From Verrucomicrobiota bacterium (GTDB taxonomy: Bacteria > Verrucomicrobiota > Verrucomicrobiia > Opitutales > Opitutaceae), in contig JAEZDN010000011.1 of assembly GCA_023433275.1 (NCBI GenBank), forward strand, positions 19,508-83,507: a DNA stretch of 64,000 bases, given 5' to 3'. Positions 44,531-53,161 of the stretch are shown here, one piece after another. The notes beneath the pieces are model-generated. The model had not been told where the DNA came from. It worked only from the letters and a program-made list of their open reading frames with translations, and ran no database searches. Position 1 is the first letter of the stretch. Every line of letters starts with the position of its first letter. Made by a program: the position numbers and the translations under genes.

Positions 44531-46015
44531 TTAGTCCGGGGTGACGCTGGTCGGGCGGGCTTCCGTGAGGAAGGCGTGGAGGGCGGCGGCGAATTTTTCG
44601 CCAAAGCCTTCGACGGCGGCGATCTGCCCGGCGGTCGCGGCGCGCAGGCGGTCGATCGAGCCAAAATGGGCGAGCAGGGCGGCCTTTCGTTTTTCCCCCA
44701 GCCCGGGGAAATCGTCGAGGATGCTCTCGCGGATCTTCTTCGAGCGCAGGTCGGCGTTGTAGGTGTTGGCGAACCGGTGGGCCTCGTCGCGCAGTCGCTG
44801 CAGGAGGTTGAGGCCGGGATGGCCCAGCGGGAGATTGAGCGGGGCGCGCGCGTCGGGGAAGATGATCGTCTCGTGTTTCTTCGCGAGGCCGATGAGGGCC
44901 GGCGGGAGCGCGTTGATGGCGATGAAGGCCTTGAGCGCGGCGGCGATCTGCCCGCGGCCGCCATCGATCACGATGAGGTCGGGAAAGAGCCGCTTTTCCT
45001 CCAGGAGCCGGCGGTAGCGTCGGCCGACCACCTCTTCCATCGCCTTGAAGTCATCGTTGCCGATGAAGCTCTTGATCGAGAAGCGCCGGTACTGGTTCTT
45101 GTCTGGCGCGCCGTCGGTGAAATGGACCATCGAGGCGACGACGAAGGTGCCGCTGATGTGGGAGATGTCGAAGCACTCCATGTGCATGGGCGGCGACTCG
45201 AGGCCGAGGGCCTCCTGCAGGGAGCGGAGCGCCTCGGCGTTGGGGCGAAGCCGCGTGAGGTCGCGGGTGAACTTCCGGGTGCGGGAAAGGGTGCGCTCCA
45301 GCGCGAGGACGACGTCGCGGAGCTCGGCCGCCTTTTCGAATTCCTGCTTTTCCGACCGCGCGCGCATTTCCGCGCGGAGTTCCTTGAGCCATTCGCGGGA
45401 TTTGCCATCGAGAAAATCGCAGGCGCGGGCGACGCGTTCCTGGTACTCGGCGGCGGTAACTTCATTGGGCCAGCCGTAGAGTTCGGCGCGCACGTCGTCG
45501 TAGAGGCGCCAGCGGCCGTCGGGCAACCGGATCGGCGTGGCATCGCCGAGCATGACGCCAAACTGCTTGCGCATGGACGCGAGGGTGCGGCGCAGGAGGC
45601 CGGAGTGGGCGAAGGGGCCGAAGTAGCGCGAGCGGTCGTCCTTGCGGAAGCGGGTGAGGGCGAAGCGCGGCAGCTCGTCGGTGGTGTTGAGCCGCACGAG
45701 GAGGAAGCGCTTGTCGTCGGTGAAGTCCGTGTTGTATTTCGGCCGCCACTGCTTGATCAGCTTGCCCTCGAGCAGGAGCGCCTCGGGCTCGGACTTGACC
45801 TCGATGGTTTCGAAGTCGGCCACCATTTCGATGAGGGTCCGGATCTTGGGCTGGTGGCGGAGGAGGCGCGCCCGGCCGGCCTGAAAGTAGGAGGAGACGC
45901 GTTTCCGGAGGCTCTTGGCCTTGCCCACGTAGATGATGCGTCCCAGCCGGTCCTTCATCAGATACACCCCGGGGGTCTCGGGGAGGGAGCGCACTTTGTC
46001 CTTCAGATCGGGCAT
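44531..46015 (-). CDS. uvrC: Excinuclease UvrC, compact form
   Basis: A 494-residue UvrC-type protein. The GIY-YIG domain is at 10-90 (PGVYLMKD, IIYVGKAKSLRKRV); a UVR region with KQEFEKAAELRD follows near 225. The RNase H-type half has ECFDISHISG, FPDLIVIDGGRGQ and EAHRFAN, and the C-terminal HhH pair has FPGLGEKRKAALLAHFGS. It makes both incisions in nucleotide excision repair. The four Cys that bind an iron-sulfur cluster in E. coli UvrC (between GIY-YIG and UVR) are not seen, and the protein is about 110 residues shorter. The start is ATG at 46015; a GTG at 46033 is possible. Confidence 0.92.
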   Translation of the reverse strand: MPDLKDKVRSLPETPGVYLMKDRLGRIIYVGKAKSLRKRVSSYFQAGRARLLRHQPKIRTLIEMVADFETIEVKSEPEALLLEGKLIKQWRPKYNTDFTDDKRFLLVRLNTTDELPRFALTRFRKDDRSRYFGPFAHSGLLRRTLASMRKQFGVMLGDATPIRLPDGRWRLYDDVRAELYGWPNEVTAAEYQERVARACDFLDGKSREWLKELRAEMRARSEKQEFEKAAELRDVVLALERTLSRTRKFTRDLTRLRPNAEALRSLQEALGLESPPMHMECFDISHISGTFVVASMVHFTDGAPDKNQYRRFSIKSFIGNDDFKAMEEVVGRRYRRLLEEKRLFPDLIVIDGGRGQIAAALKAFIAINALPPALIGLAKKHETIIFPDARAPLNLPLGHPGLNLLQRLRDEAHRFANTYNADLRSKKIRESILDDFPGLGEKRKAALLAHFGSIDRLRAATAGQIAAVEGFGEKFAAALHAFLTEARPTSVTPD

Positions 46016-46146
46016 CCCGGGAAGAGGGAGCACGAAACCCGGGAAAAGTCAGCTTTCCGCTTGGGCGCCGCGGCATGTGACGGTCCGCCGCCCCCAAGCT
46101 GGTATTTTGGGCAAAAGGAGGTACGGTGCCCCAGTTGGTTCAGTAA

Positions 46147-47469
46147 ATGGCACACCCACCGGCACACTCCGATCCCGCGCGCAACGGCGCGGCCAAAACT
46201 TCCCTCCGCTACGAGCTTCTCACCTTCGGTGACGAGCTGCTGCTTGGGCTGACGTCGAACGCGCACCTCACGTGGATCGGGGCCGAACTGGGACGGCGCG
46301 GGGTGATGCTCCAGCGCAACGTCACGGTCACGGACGAGGCCCATCGGATCGCGGCGCAGTTTCGGGAGAGCTGGGCGAACGCCGACGTCATCATCACCAC
46401 GGGCGGCCTGGGTCCGACCTGCGACGATCGGACGCGCGAAGTGCTCGCCGAGGCGCTCGGGCAGAAGCTGGTTTTCGAGCCGCGGGTGGAGGAGGCGATT
46501 CGCGCGCGGTTCGCCAAGTTCCAGCGCGTGCCCACGGCCAACAACCTCAAGCAGGCGTTTCGCTTCGAGCGGAGCGAGGTGCTGCCGAACGCCAACGGCA
46601 CGGCGCCCGGGCTCTGGGTCGAGCAGGAGGGCAAGATCCTGATCATGTTGCCCGGGCCGCCGAATGAACTGCAGCCGATGTTCACCGATCAGGTCATCCC
46701 GCGGCTCGCCGCGCAGGGGCTGCTGGCCGACCACGAGGCTTACATCCAGATCCGGTCGATTGGCATCGGCGAGTCCGCCCTCGAGACCATGTTCGAGTGC
46801 ACGTTCAGCCGCAGCCCCGGGCTCGGCATCGCGTTCTGCGCGCACCAGGGGCAGGTGGATTGTCGCATCAGCTCGCCCGACGGCCGGTATGGCATGGAGA
46901 AATTGCGCGCGATCGCCAGCGAGTGCGCCGCGCTGCTCGGGGATAATTTGCTGTGTTTCGGGCACGACAGCCTCGCGCAGGTGGTGGCGGATCAGCTGAA
47001 GCTCCAGGGGCGCACCCTGGCGGTGGCCGAGGCCAGCACCGGCGGCTTGCTGGCAAATGCCTTCGCCGACCTGTGTGGAGCGTGCAAATTTTTCCAAGGC
47101 GGGATCGTCAGCACGAGCAACGAGGCGAAGATGCTCATGCTCGAGTGTCCTGAGTGCCTCTTGAAACAGCATGGCGCCGTGAGTCCCGAGTGCGCGGTCG
47201 CGATGGCCAGCGGCGTGGCGGAGAAGCTGGGCGCCGACTATGGGCTGGCGATCACGGGTTTTTCCGGACCGTGCACGGGCGAAGGGGGAAATCCGGTGGG
47301 CAGCATCTACATCGGGCTGCACAGTCCGGCCGGCGACTGGGCCAAGCAATTGAGTTATCCGGGCCCGCGGGCGGCCGTGAAGAAGCGCGCGATCAACGAC
47401 GCGATCGACTGGCTGCGCCGTGAGGTGATGAAGGAATCGCGCCGCCTCGCCGCGCCCTCGGTGAACTGA
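46147..47469 (+). CDS. cinA: CinA-family protein
   Basis: A 440-residue two-domain protein. The MoCF-type domain has TFGDELLLGLTSNAH, TTGGLGPTCDDRTRE and MLPGPPNELQP; the C-terminal CinA domain has VAEASTGGLLANAFAD and AITGFSGPCTGEGGNPVGS. The C-terminal domain deamidates nicotinamide mononucleotide and the N-terminal domain is an ADP-ribose pyrophosphatase in studied cases, so it recycles pyridine nucleotides. It is divergent from uvrC. Confidence 0.95.
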   Translation: MAHPPAHSDPARNGAAKTSLRYELLTFGDELLLGLTSNAHLTWIGAELGRRGVMLQRNVTVTDEAHRIAAQFRESWANADVIITTGGLGPTCDDRTREVLAEALGQKLVFEPRVEEAIRARFAKFQRVPTANNLKQAFRFERSEVLPNANGTAPGLWVEQEGKILIMLPGPPNELQPMFTDQVIPRLAAQGLLADHEAYIQIRSIGIGESALETMFECTFSRSPGLGIAFCAHQGQVDCRISSPDGRYGMEKLRAIASECAALLGDNLLCFGHDSLAQVVADQLKLQGRTLAVAEASTGGLLANAFADLCGACKFFQGGIVSTSNEAKMLMLECPECLLKQHGAVSPECAVAMASGVAEKLGADYGLAITGFSGPCTGEGGNPVGSIYIGLHSPAGDWAKQLSYPGPRAAVKKRAINDAIDWLRREVMKESRRLAAPSVN

Positions 47470-47546
47470 GGAAGCGCGCCACGGCCTACGACACCGCTTG
47501 TCAGATGCGGGGCGTGATGCACCTTGGCGCCATGCGGAGAGGCGGC

Positions 47547-48368
47547 ATGAAGCGACTGTTCGTGGCCGGGCCGGGTCTGGCCCTCGCCCTGATGGGCATC
47601 GGTGGCGCACATTCCGCTGAATGGCGCCTGGACTTTGATGCGGCGCCTCTTGGACCGGTGACCGCCGAGCAGCTGAAGTCGCTTTCGCCGGTTCCGGTGC
47701 TTTGGGCGGGTGGATTTGCCCGGGACGGAGAGGAAGGGAGGTTTCGCGTGACGGAGTCGTCGGGCCACGGCCGCGCGCTGCAAGTGCTCTATCCACGCGG
47801 CGGAGTGGGGCCGCAGAAGACCGGCGGGCAATGGCTCGCCGCGCTTCCCCCGCGGATCGCCTACGACTTGGAGTATCGCGTGCGCTTCGGCGTGGATTTC
47901 GACTGGCGGCGCGGCGGCAAGCTTCCGGGCCTGGCCGGCGGGACCGTGCCGACGGGCGGTAATTTCGATCCCGATGGGTTCAGCTCTCGCTACATGTGGC
48001 GCGACGACGGGCGGCTGGTGGTTTATCTTTATTGGGCGGGACAGGCGAGTGCGGGGCGGGAGCGGGGCCGCCAGTACGGCGTCGACCTGGACTGCGGCGT
48101 TACGCTCGAGCGCGGGCGCGACCATCGACTGCGGCAGCGCGTGACGTTGAACACGCCCGGCCGCGCGGATGGCAGGCTGGAGGTGTGGGTCGACGGGCGC
48201 CAGGTGTTGGCGCGCAGCGACCTGCTGTTTCGCGACCAGCCGGGCAAGACCTGGGCAATCGACCGGTTTCTCTTCTCGACCTTTCACGGGGGCAATGATC
48301 CCACGTGGGCGCCCCGCCGCGACTCGACCGTTGAGTTCGATGACATCGTGATCACCGCGGCCGATTGA
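47547..48368 (+). CDS. Exported polysaccharide lyase-like protein (PL14 type)
   Basis: A 273-residue protein with a signal peptide (MKRLFVAGPGLALALMGIGG). The jelly-roll pattern with GGKLPGLAGG, FSSRYMWRDDGRLVVYLYW, VTLNTPGRADGRLEVWVDG and FSTFHGGNDPTWAP matches PL14-like alginate/glucuronan lyases. If so it cleaves uronic-acid polysaccharides by beta-elimination. The ATG at 47547 has a GGAGAGG nine bases upstream. No other uronate-degrading gene lies next to it. Confidence 0.75.
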   Translation: MKRLFVAGPGLALALMGIGGAHSAEWRLDFDAAPLGPVTAEQLKSLSPVPVLWAGGFARDGEEGRFRVTESSGHGRALQVLYPRGGVGPQKTGGQWLAALPPRIAYDLEYRVRFGVDFDWRRGGKLPGLAGGTVPTGGNFDPDGFSSRYMWRDDGRLVVYLYWAGQASAGRERGRQYGVDLDCGVTLERGRDHRLRQRVTLNTPGRADGRLEVWVDGRQVLARSDLLFRDQPGKTWAIDRFLFSTFHGGNDPTWAPRRDSTVEFDDIVITAAD

Positions 48369-48416
48369 GGAAAATTTTTCGTGCGCTTTGGGGGGATTCG
48401 TGGGCAAATCGGAGCG

Positions 48417-49553
48417 ATGTCCCCCACCGCTCCCAAAGCATTCATCTTCGTCTGCGGCCCCGACGATTTTCTCGTGGGGCGCATCGGTCGGGAGCGTTTT
48501 GATGCCCTGGTGGCCGAGGCGCAGGCGGATGATTTTTCGCGGGAGATCATCAACGGGTTCGCGGGGAACGTCGACGAGGTCGAGATCGCCGTGAATCGTT
48601 TCCGCGATGCGGTCCAGACCGTGCCGATGTTCGGCGGCAAGCGCGTGGTGTGGTTGAAGGATGTGAGCTTCCTGGCGGACAACGTGACGGGCCGCGCCGA
48701 GGGCACGCTCAAGCAGGTCGCGGCCCTGCAGGAGATCCTGGAGAAAGTTAACCCCGAGGAAGTGGCCGTCGTGATCACGGCCGCGCCGGTCGATCGCCGG
48801 CGCAGTTTTCCGAAATGGTGCGAGGCCCACGGCGATTTCACGCTGGCGGGTGGCGACGGCGACAACGCCGCCGAGGCGCTGGCGGGCGTGGCACTGGCCG
48901 AGGCGAAGTCTTTCGGCGCGTCGTTTGGAGAGGGCGCCGTGGAAATCCTTCTCACGAAGGTCGGGGCCAACACGCGGCTGATCACTGAGGAGGTGCGCAA
49001 GCTGGCGACCTATGTGGGGGACCCCTCGACTCCGCTCGGAGCAGGCGGCGCCGTCATCGAGGCGGCGCATGTCGTCGAGCTCACGCCCAACATGGCGGAG
49101 GGAGATTTCTTCGAGTCGGCGGAGCGGTTCTTCTCGGGGGACCTGCCGGCGACGTTGCGCGCGCTGACGCAGCATTTCTTCACCGGCGGAGACGCCCGCC
49201 CGGTGCTCTCGTCGCTGCAGAACCGCAACCGGATCCTGATCCAGGCGCGGGTGCTGATCGATGCCGGCGATCTGCGGGCCCCCGGCCCGTACGGTTTCGA
49301 CAAGGCGGCGTGGGCGCGCGCGCAGAGCACGTACGCCAAACATTTCGGGGGAGACACCGAAAAAAGCGCCTACAACCTGTTTACACAAAACCAGTGGTAT
49401 GCGGGCAAGCTGGTGAGCACGGGCAAGCTGCCCCCGTTGCGCCGGTTGATCGACAACCAGCAGGAGTTCATCGCCGCCTTCGAGGAAATCATCCGCCGCC
49501 CCAACGACCAGGAAGCCGTGCTGCGGGAGATGGCGGTGCGGTGTCTGACGTAA
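48417..49553 (+). CDS. holA: DNA polymerase III delta subunit
   Basis: A 378-residue protein with the HolA layout: an N-terminal AAA-like domain (FVCGPDDFLVGR, PMFGGKRVVWLKDV), the middle domain with GANTRLITEEVRKLATYV, and a C-terminal helical collar (FTQNQWYAGKLV). It is the wrench subunit that opens the beta clamp. Residues near 202-212 (GDPSTPLGAGG) are an insertion encoded by sequence resembling a dispersed repeat. The ATG at 48417 was chosen over an ATG 12 codons earlier. Confidence 0.9.
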   Translation: MSPTAPKAFIFVCGPDDFLVGRIGRERFDALVAEAQADDFSREIINGFAGNVDEVEIAVNRFRDAVQTVPMFGGKRVVWLKDVSFLADNVTGRAEGTLKQVAALQEILEKVNPEEVAVVITAAPVDRRRSFPKWCEAHGDFTLAGGDGDNAAEALAGVALAEAKSFGASFGEGAVEILLTKVGANTRLITEEVRKLATYVGDPSTPLGAGGAVIEAAHVVELTPNMAEGDFFESAERFFSGDLPATLRALTQHFFTGGDARPVLSSLQNRNRILIQARVLIDAGDLRAPGPYGFDKAAWARAQSTYAKHFGGDTEKSAYNLFTQNQWYAGKLVSTGKLPPLRRLIDNQQEFIAAFEEIIRRPNDQEAVLREMAVRCLT

Positions 49554-49699
49554 GAACAAGCGATAAGCTTTAAGCAGTAAGCCTTAGGCTTAAGGCAGCG
49601 GATGTCGAAGCTGGCGCTCGAGGCTTAGTGCCTACAGCTCTCATCTGACGTGATTTTCCATTGGCAAGGGTGGCCTCGCGGCCTAACGCTCGGGCGCCT

Positions 49700-51145
49700 G
49701 TGAACAACCCGACGTCCACCGTTTCCGCCGACCCCATTCCCAACGTGCTCGCCGAGCGCTATGCCTCGCCGGCAATGCGCGAGATCTGGTCGGCCCACGG
49801 GCGCATCCTGCTCGAGCGGGATTTCTGGATCGCGGTGATGAAGGCGCAGCGGGACCTCGGCGTGGCGATCCCGACCGAGGCCATCAAGGATTACGAGCGC
49901 GTGCGCGATGACGTGAGCCTCGACCGCATCAAGGAACGCGAGCGCGTCACGCTCCACGACGTGAAGGCCCGGCTCGAGGAATTTTCCGACCTGGCCAAGC
50001 GGCAGTTCATCCACCTCGGCCTCACCAGCCGCGACCTCACGGAGAATGTCGAGCAGCTGCAGGTCGCCCGCGCGTTGAAGCTGGTCCAGTTCAAGGCCGT
50101 CGCCGCGCTCAACCTCCTGGCGAAGCGCGCGGCCGAGTATCGCGACGTGATGTTGACCGGCCGGACGCATAACGTGCCCGCGCAGCCGACGACGCTGGGC
50201 AAGCGGCTCGCGATGTTCGGACAGGAAATGCTCCTCGCCCACGCGCGCCTCGAGGATCTCATCGCCCGTTATCCCGTGCGGGGCCTGAAGGGCGCGGTCG
50301 GCACGCAGCTCGACCAGCTCACCTTGCTGGGGGGTGACACGGAGAAGGCGGACCAGCTTGAAGGTCGCATCATCAAGCATCTCGGCTTCAAGGCCACGTT
50401 CGGCGCGGTGGGCCAGGTGTATCCGCGCACGCTGGATTTCGACACGGTGACGGCGTTGCACCAGGTCGGGGCCGCGGCCGCGAGCTGCGCGACGACGCTC
50501 CGGCTCATGGCCGGAGCGGGCCTGCTGACGGAAGGATTTCAGGAAGGCCAGGTCGGCTCGTCGGCAATGCCGCACAAGGTCAATGCCCGCAACTGCGAGC
50601 GCGTCTGTGGTTTCTCGACGATCCTGTCGGGCTACGTCGCCATGACGGCGGGGCTGGCCGGTCACCAGTGGAACGAGGGCGACGTGTCGTGCTCGGTGGT
50701 GCGCCGCGTGGCGCTGCCCGACGCGTTTTACGCGATCGACGGCCTGTTCGAGACGTTTCTCACCGTCCTGCGCCAGCTCGAGGCGTTTCCCGCCGCGATC
50801 GCCGCGGAGAACGAGCGCAACCTGCCGTTCCTCGCGACGACCACGATTCTCATGGAAGCCGTGAAGAACGGCGCCGGTCGCGAGACCGCGCACGAGGCGA
50901 TCAAGGAGCACGCGCTCGCGGCGGCGAAGGCGCTGCGCAACGGAGGCGACGCTGATCTTTTGTCCCGCCTGGCGGGCGACCGGCGCGTCGGCCTCGGCAA
51001 GAAGAAGCTCACCGAGGTGTTGCGCGAGAACGAGCGTTTCGTCGGCGCCGCCCCGCACCAGGTGGACGCGTTTGTGGCGGCGGTGCAGCCCCTGGTCAAA
51101 AAACAGAAGGGCGCCGCGGAGTATCGTCCGGGGAAGCTGCTCTGA
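49700..51145 (+). CDS. purB: Adenylosuccinate lyase
   Basis: A 481-residue protein of the fumarase/aspartase superfamily with the signature GSSAMPHKVNARNCE (about 287-301), GLTSRDLTENVEQ and LTGRTHNVPAQPTT. It splits SAICAR and adenylosuccinate in purine synthesis. The GTG at 49700 gives the family start (MNNPTSTVS); a TTG at 49661 is possible but unlikely. A repeat block follows its stop. Confidence 0.95.
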   Translation: MNNPTSTVSADPIPNVLAERYASPAMREIWSAHGRILLERDFWIAVMKAQRDLGVAIPTEAIKDYERVRDDVSLDRIKERERVTLHDVKARLEEFSDLAKRQFIHLGLTSRDLTENVEQLQVARALKLVQFKAVAALNLLAKRAAEYRDVMLTGRTHNVPAQPTTLGKRLAMFGQEMLLAHARLEDLIARYPVRGLKGAVGTQLDQLTLLGGDTEKADQLEGRIIKHLGFKATFGAVGQVYPRTLDFDTVTALHQVGAAAASCATTLRLMAGAGLLTEGFQEGQVGSSAMPHKVNARNCERVCGFSTILSGYVAMTAGLAGHQWNEGDVSCSVVRRVALPDAFYAIDGLFETFLTVLRQLEAFPAAIAAENERNLPFLATTTILMEAVKNGAGRETAHEAIKEHALAAAKALRNGGDADLLSRLAGDRRVGLGKKKLTEVLRENERFVGAAPHQVDAFVAAVQPLVKKQKGAAEYRPGKLL

Positions 51146-51155
51146 GCGGTGCGGC

Positions 51156-51335
51156 GTAGGGGCGCAGTCTTGCAGCGCCCATCGTTCCCTCGCGGCGCGT
51201 GCCTCAAGGCGCAGCAACTCTGCGCCCCTACATTGACAGGTCGGGGCCTTGGAGCCGCCCGCCGTCGGGTCAGTTCGGTTGCGCCGGGGGAATCGGAGGC
51301 GTGGCTCGCATCCGGGGCGAGGGCGCCCCGGCTCC
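51156..51335. repeat. REP-like block, family A pair plus family B
   Basis: Family A copies at 51156-51180 (GTAGGGGCGCAGTCTTGC, plus strand) and 51206-51231 (reverse), then a family B copy at 51312-51335. The order A, A reversed, B is the same as at 1499 and 15303. The rest of the 537-base gap to the phosphofructokinase gene has no gene; a ttgacc (51638-51643) followed by T/A-rich DNA is a possible promoter. Confidence 0.8.
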
Positions 51336-51682
51336 AGGCCACGGCGTTCCCGCCTGTTGCCTTGACCGCGACGACGGAAGAGCGGGAGCAACCGCAGGAA
51401 GTCTTGGTGCCCCGGTAAGCCGCTTGGGGGTCGCGCATTCGGGCGAAAATAATTATTCGCGTGGGCGATTTGCTGGCGGGTTGTTCGCGCGAGGGCGCGG
51501 CAGGATTGCGCCCAACGAAGATTGGAGGAAAAGCGATCGATGGGCAGGAAATGCATGGGCGTTGGTTCCCGCGCATCGGTGAATTTCCCGACCGCGGGAG
51601 ATTTGGTTTGCCAGTCCCCGGGGCCCGGCCTTTTTTGACCCTTCGCGTTCATTTTTATCCCAGCTTTAACCACATCCACACC

Positions 51683-52939
51683 ATGGCAGAAGAACTCGTA
51701 GGTAACTGTCTTATCGGCCAGACCGGCGGCCCGACCGCCGTCATCAATGCCAGCGTCGCCGGCGTTGTCGCCGAAGCCCTCAATCATGAATGCATCGAGG
51801 AAGTCTATGGCGCGCTGAATGGCGTGCATGGCCTGCTGGGTGAGGACCTGGTCGACCTGGCCGCCGAGTCGCAGCAGGCGATCCGCAGCCTCCGCACGAC
51901 GCCGGGCGCCGCCCTGGGTTCGTGCCGCACGAAGTTGAAGAAGCCCGCTGACTTCGACCGCGTGCTCGAAGTCTTCAAGGCGCACAACATCCGGTATTAT
52001 TTCCACATCGGTGACGGCGAATCCCAGGAAACCGCCGCCAAGCTCGCGGAGACCGCGGCGGCCGCCGGCTATGACCTTCGCGTCATCGGCATCCCGAAGA
52101 CGATCGAGAACGACCTGCCCGCGACCGATCACTGCCCCGGCTACGGCAGCGCCGTGAAATACATCGCCGCCACCGTGAAGGAGCTCGCGCTGGACGCCGA
52201 GGCCATCGGGCAGGGCGACCTCGTGACGCTCGTCGAGGTCATGGGTCGGAATTCCGGCTGGCTCGCCGCCGGGGCCTCGCTGGCCAAGCGCCGCGATCAC
52301 CCCAACGATCCGCCGCATCTGGTTTATCTCCCCGAAGTGCCGTTCAGCACCGAGAAGTTCGCGGATGACGTGCGCCGCGTGCTCAAGCGCGAGAAACACT
52401 GCGTCGTCGTCCTGGGCGAAGGCCTCGTCGACAAGGACGGCAACTACGTCTCCATCGAAACCAGTTCCACCGATGCCGGCCATGCCCAGCTCGGCGGGGT
52501 GGGCGAGGCGCTCAAGGATGTCGTCGAATCGCAGCTCGGCGCGAAGGCCCGGGTGGCCCGCCTGGGCGTGGCGCAGCGTGCCGCCGCGCACCTGGCGTCC
52601 AAGACCGACGCCGACGAGGCGTTCCTCGCCGGCCAGGCGGCGGTCAAGGCCGCCGTCAACGGCGAGACCAGCAAGCTCGTCACGCTCGTGCGCGGCGACG
52701 GCGACGTCTACACCTGCGAGACCGGCCTCAGCGCCCTGAGCGATGTGGTGGGCAATCTCAAGCGCCTGCCCAAGGAGTGGGTGAACGAGGACGGCGTGAG
52801 CCTGAACTTCCAGTTCTTCCGCTATGCGACGCCGCTGATCCAGGGCGAAGTCAGCGTGCCGTACGACAACGGCCTGCCCGCTTACGCCAAGCTCACCCGC
52901 GAGAGCGTCGACAAGACGCTGCCGGGTTACGAAGGCTGA
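51683..52939 (+). CDS. 6-phosphofructokinase (PFK-A superfamily)
   Basis: A 418-residue phosphofructokinase: GQTGGPTAVINASVAG, HIGDGESQETAAKLAE, IGIPKTIENDLPATDHCPGYG, and VEVMGRNSGWLAAGASLA. It phosphorylates fructose 6-phosphate. The phosphoryl donor is not clear: the G-D-G at the donor site is the ATP-type residue, while the Lys in PKTIEND is typical of pyrophosphate-dependent enzymes. The ATG at 51683 is 8 bases after a CCACATCC with no ribosome site. A strong terminator follows. Confidence 0.93.
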   Translation: MAEELVGNCLIGQTGGPTAVINASVAGVVAEALNHECIEEVYGALNGVHGLLGEDLVDLAAESQQAIRSLRTTPGAALGSCRTKLKKPADFDRVLEVFKAHNIRYYFHIGDGESQETAAKLAETAAAAGYDLRVIGIPKTIENDLPATDHCPGYGSAVKYIAATVKELALDAEAIGQGDLVTLVEVMGRNSGWLAAGASLAKRRDHPNDPPHLVYLPEVPFSTEKFADDVRRVLKREKHCVVVLGEGLVDKDGNYVSIETSSTDAGHAQLGGVGEALKDVVESQLGAKARVARLGVAQRAAAHLASKTDADEAFLAGQAAVKAAVNGETSKLVTLVRGDGDVYTCETGLSALSDVVGNLKRLPKEWVNEDGVSLNFQFFRYATPLIQGEVSVPYDNGLPAYAKLTRESVDKTLPGYEG

Positions 52940-52970
52940 GCGAGACGAAGCGTCAAACGAGTTGAGTTCC

Positions 52971-53000
52971 AAAGCCGGTCCCGCATGGGCCGGCTTTTTT
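52971..53000 (+). terminator. Rho-independent terminator of the PFK gene
   Basis: A GC-rich stem, agccgg (52973-52978) with ccggct (52990-52995) extended by ccc/ggg, ending in a run of six T residues. It is 32 bases after the stop. Confidence 0.9.
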
Positions 53001-53024
53001 GCGCCGGGGCGCAGGCGCGCGTGC

Positions 53025-53048
53025 CCACGGCGGGGTCGACGTGGCTCC
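53025..53048. repeat. Family B variant palindrome
   Basis: ccacggcggggtcgacgtgg followed by ctcc; minus-strand GGAG head. It matches the left half of the prmB element (18441-18463) at all but one base. Confidence 0.75.
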
Positions 53049-53161
53049 GGTTATATTGGGGCCCGGGCGCGGGCCATCCGGCCGCGCATCGAAGGCGCTG
53101 GCCCGCCCAAAATTCCCCTCGCCTGTCTGTTCCCGTCGGAGATGCTCGGCGTATTCCTCCC

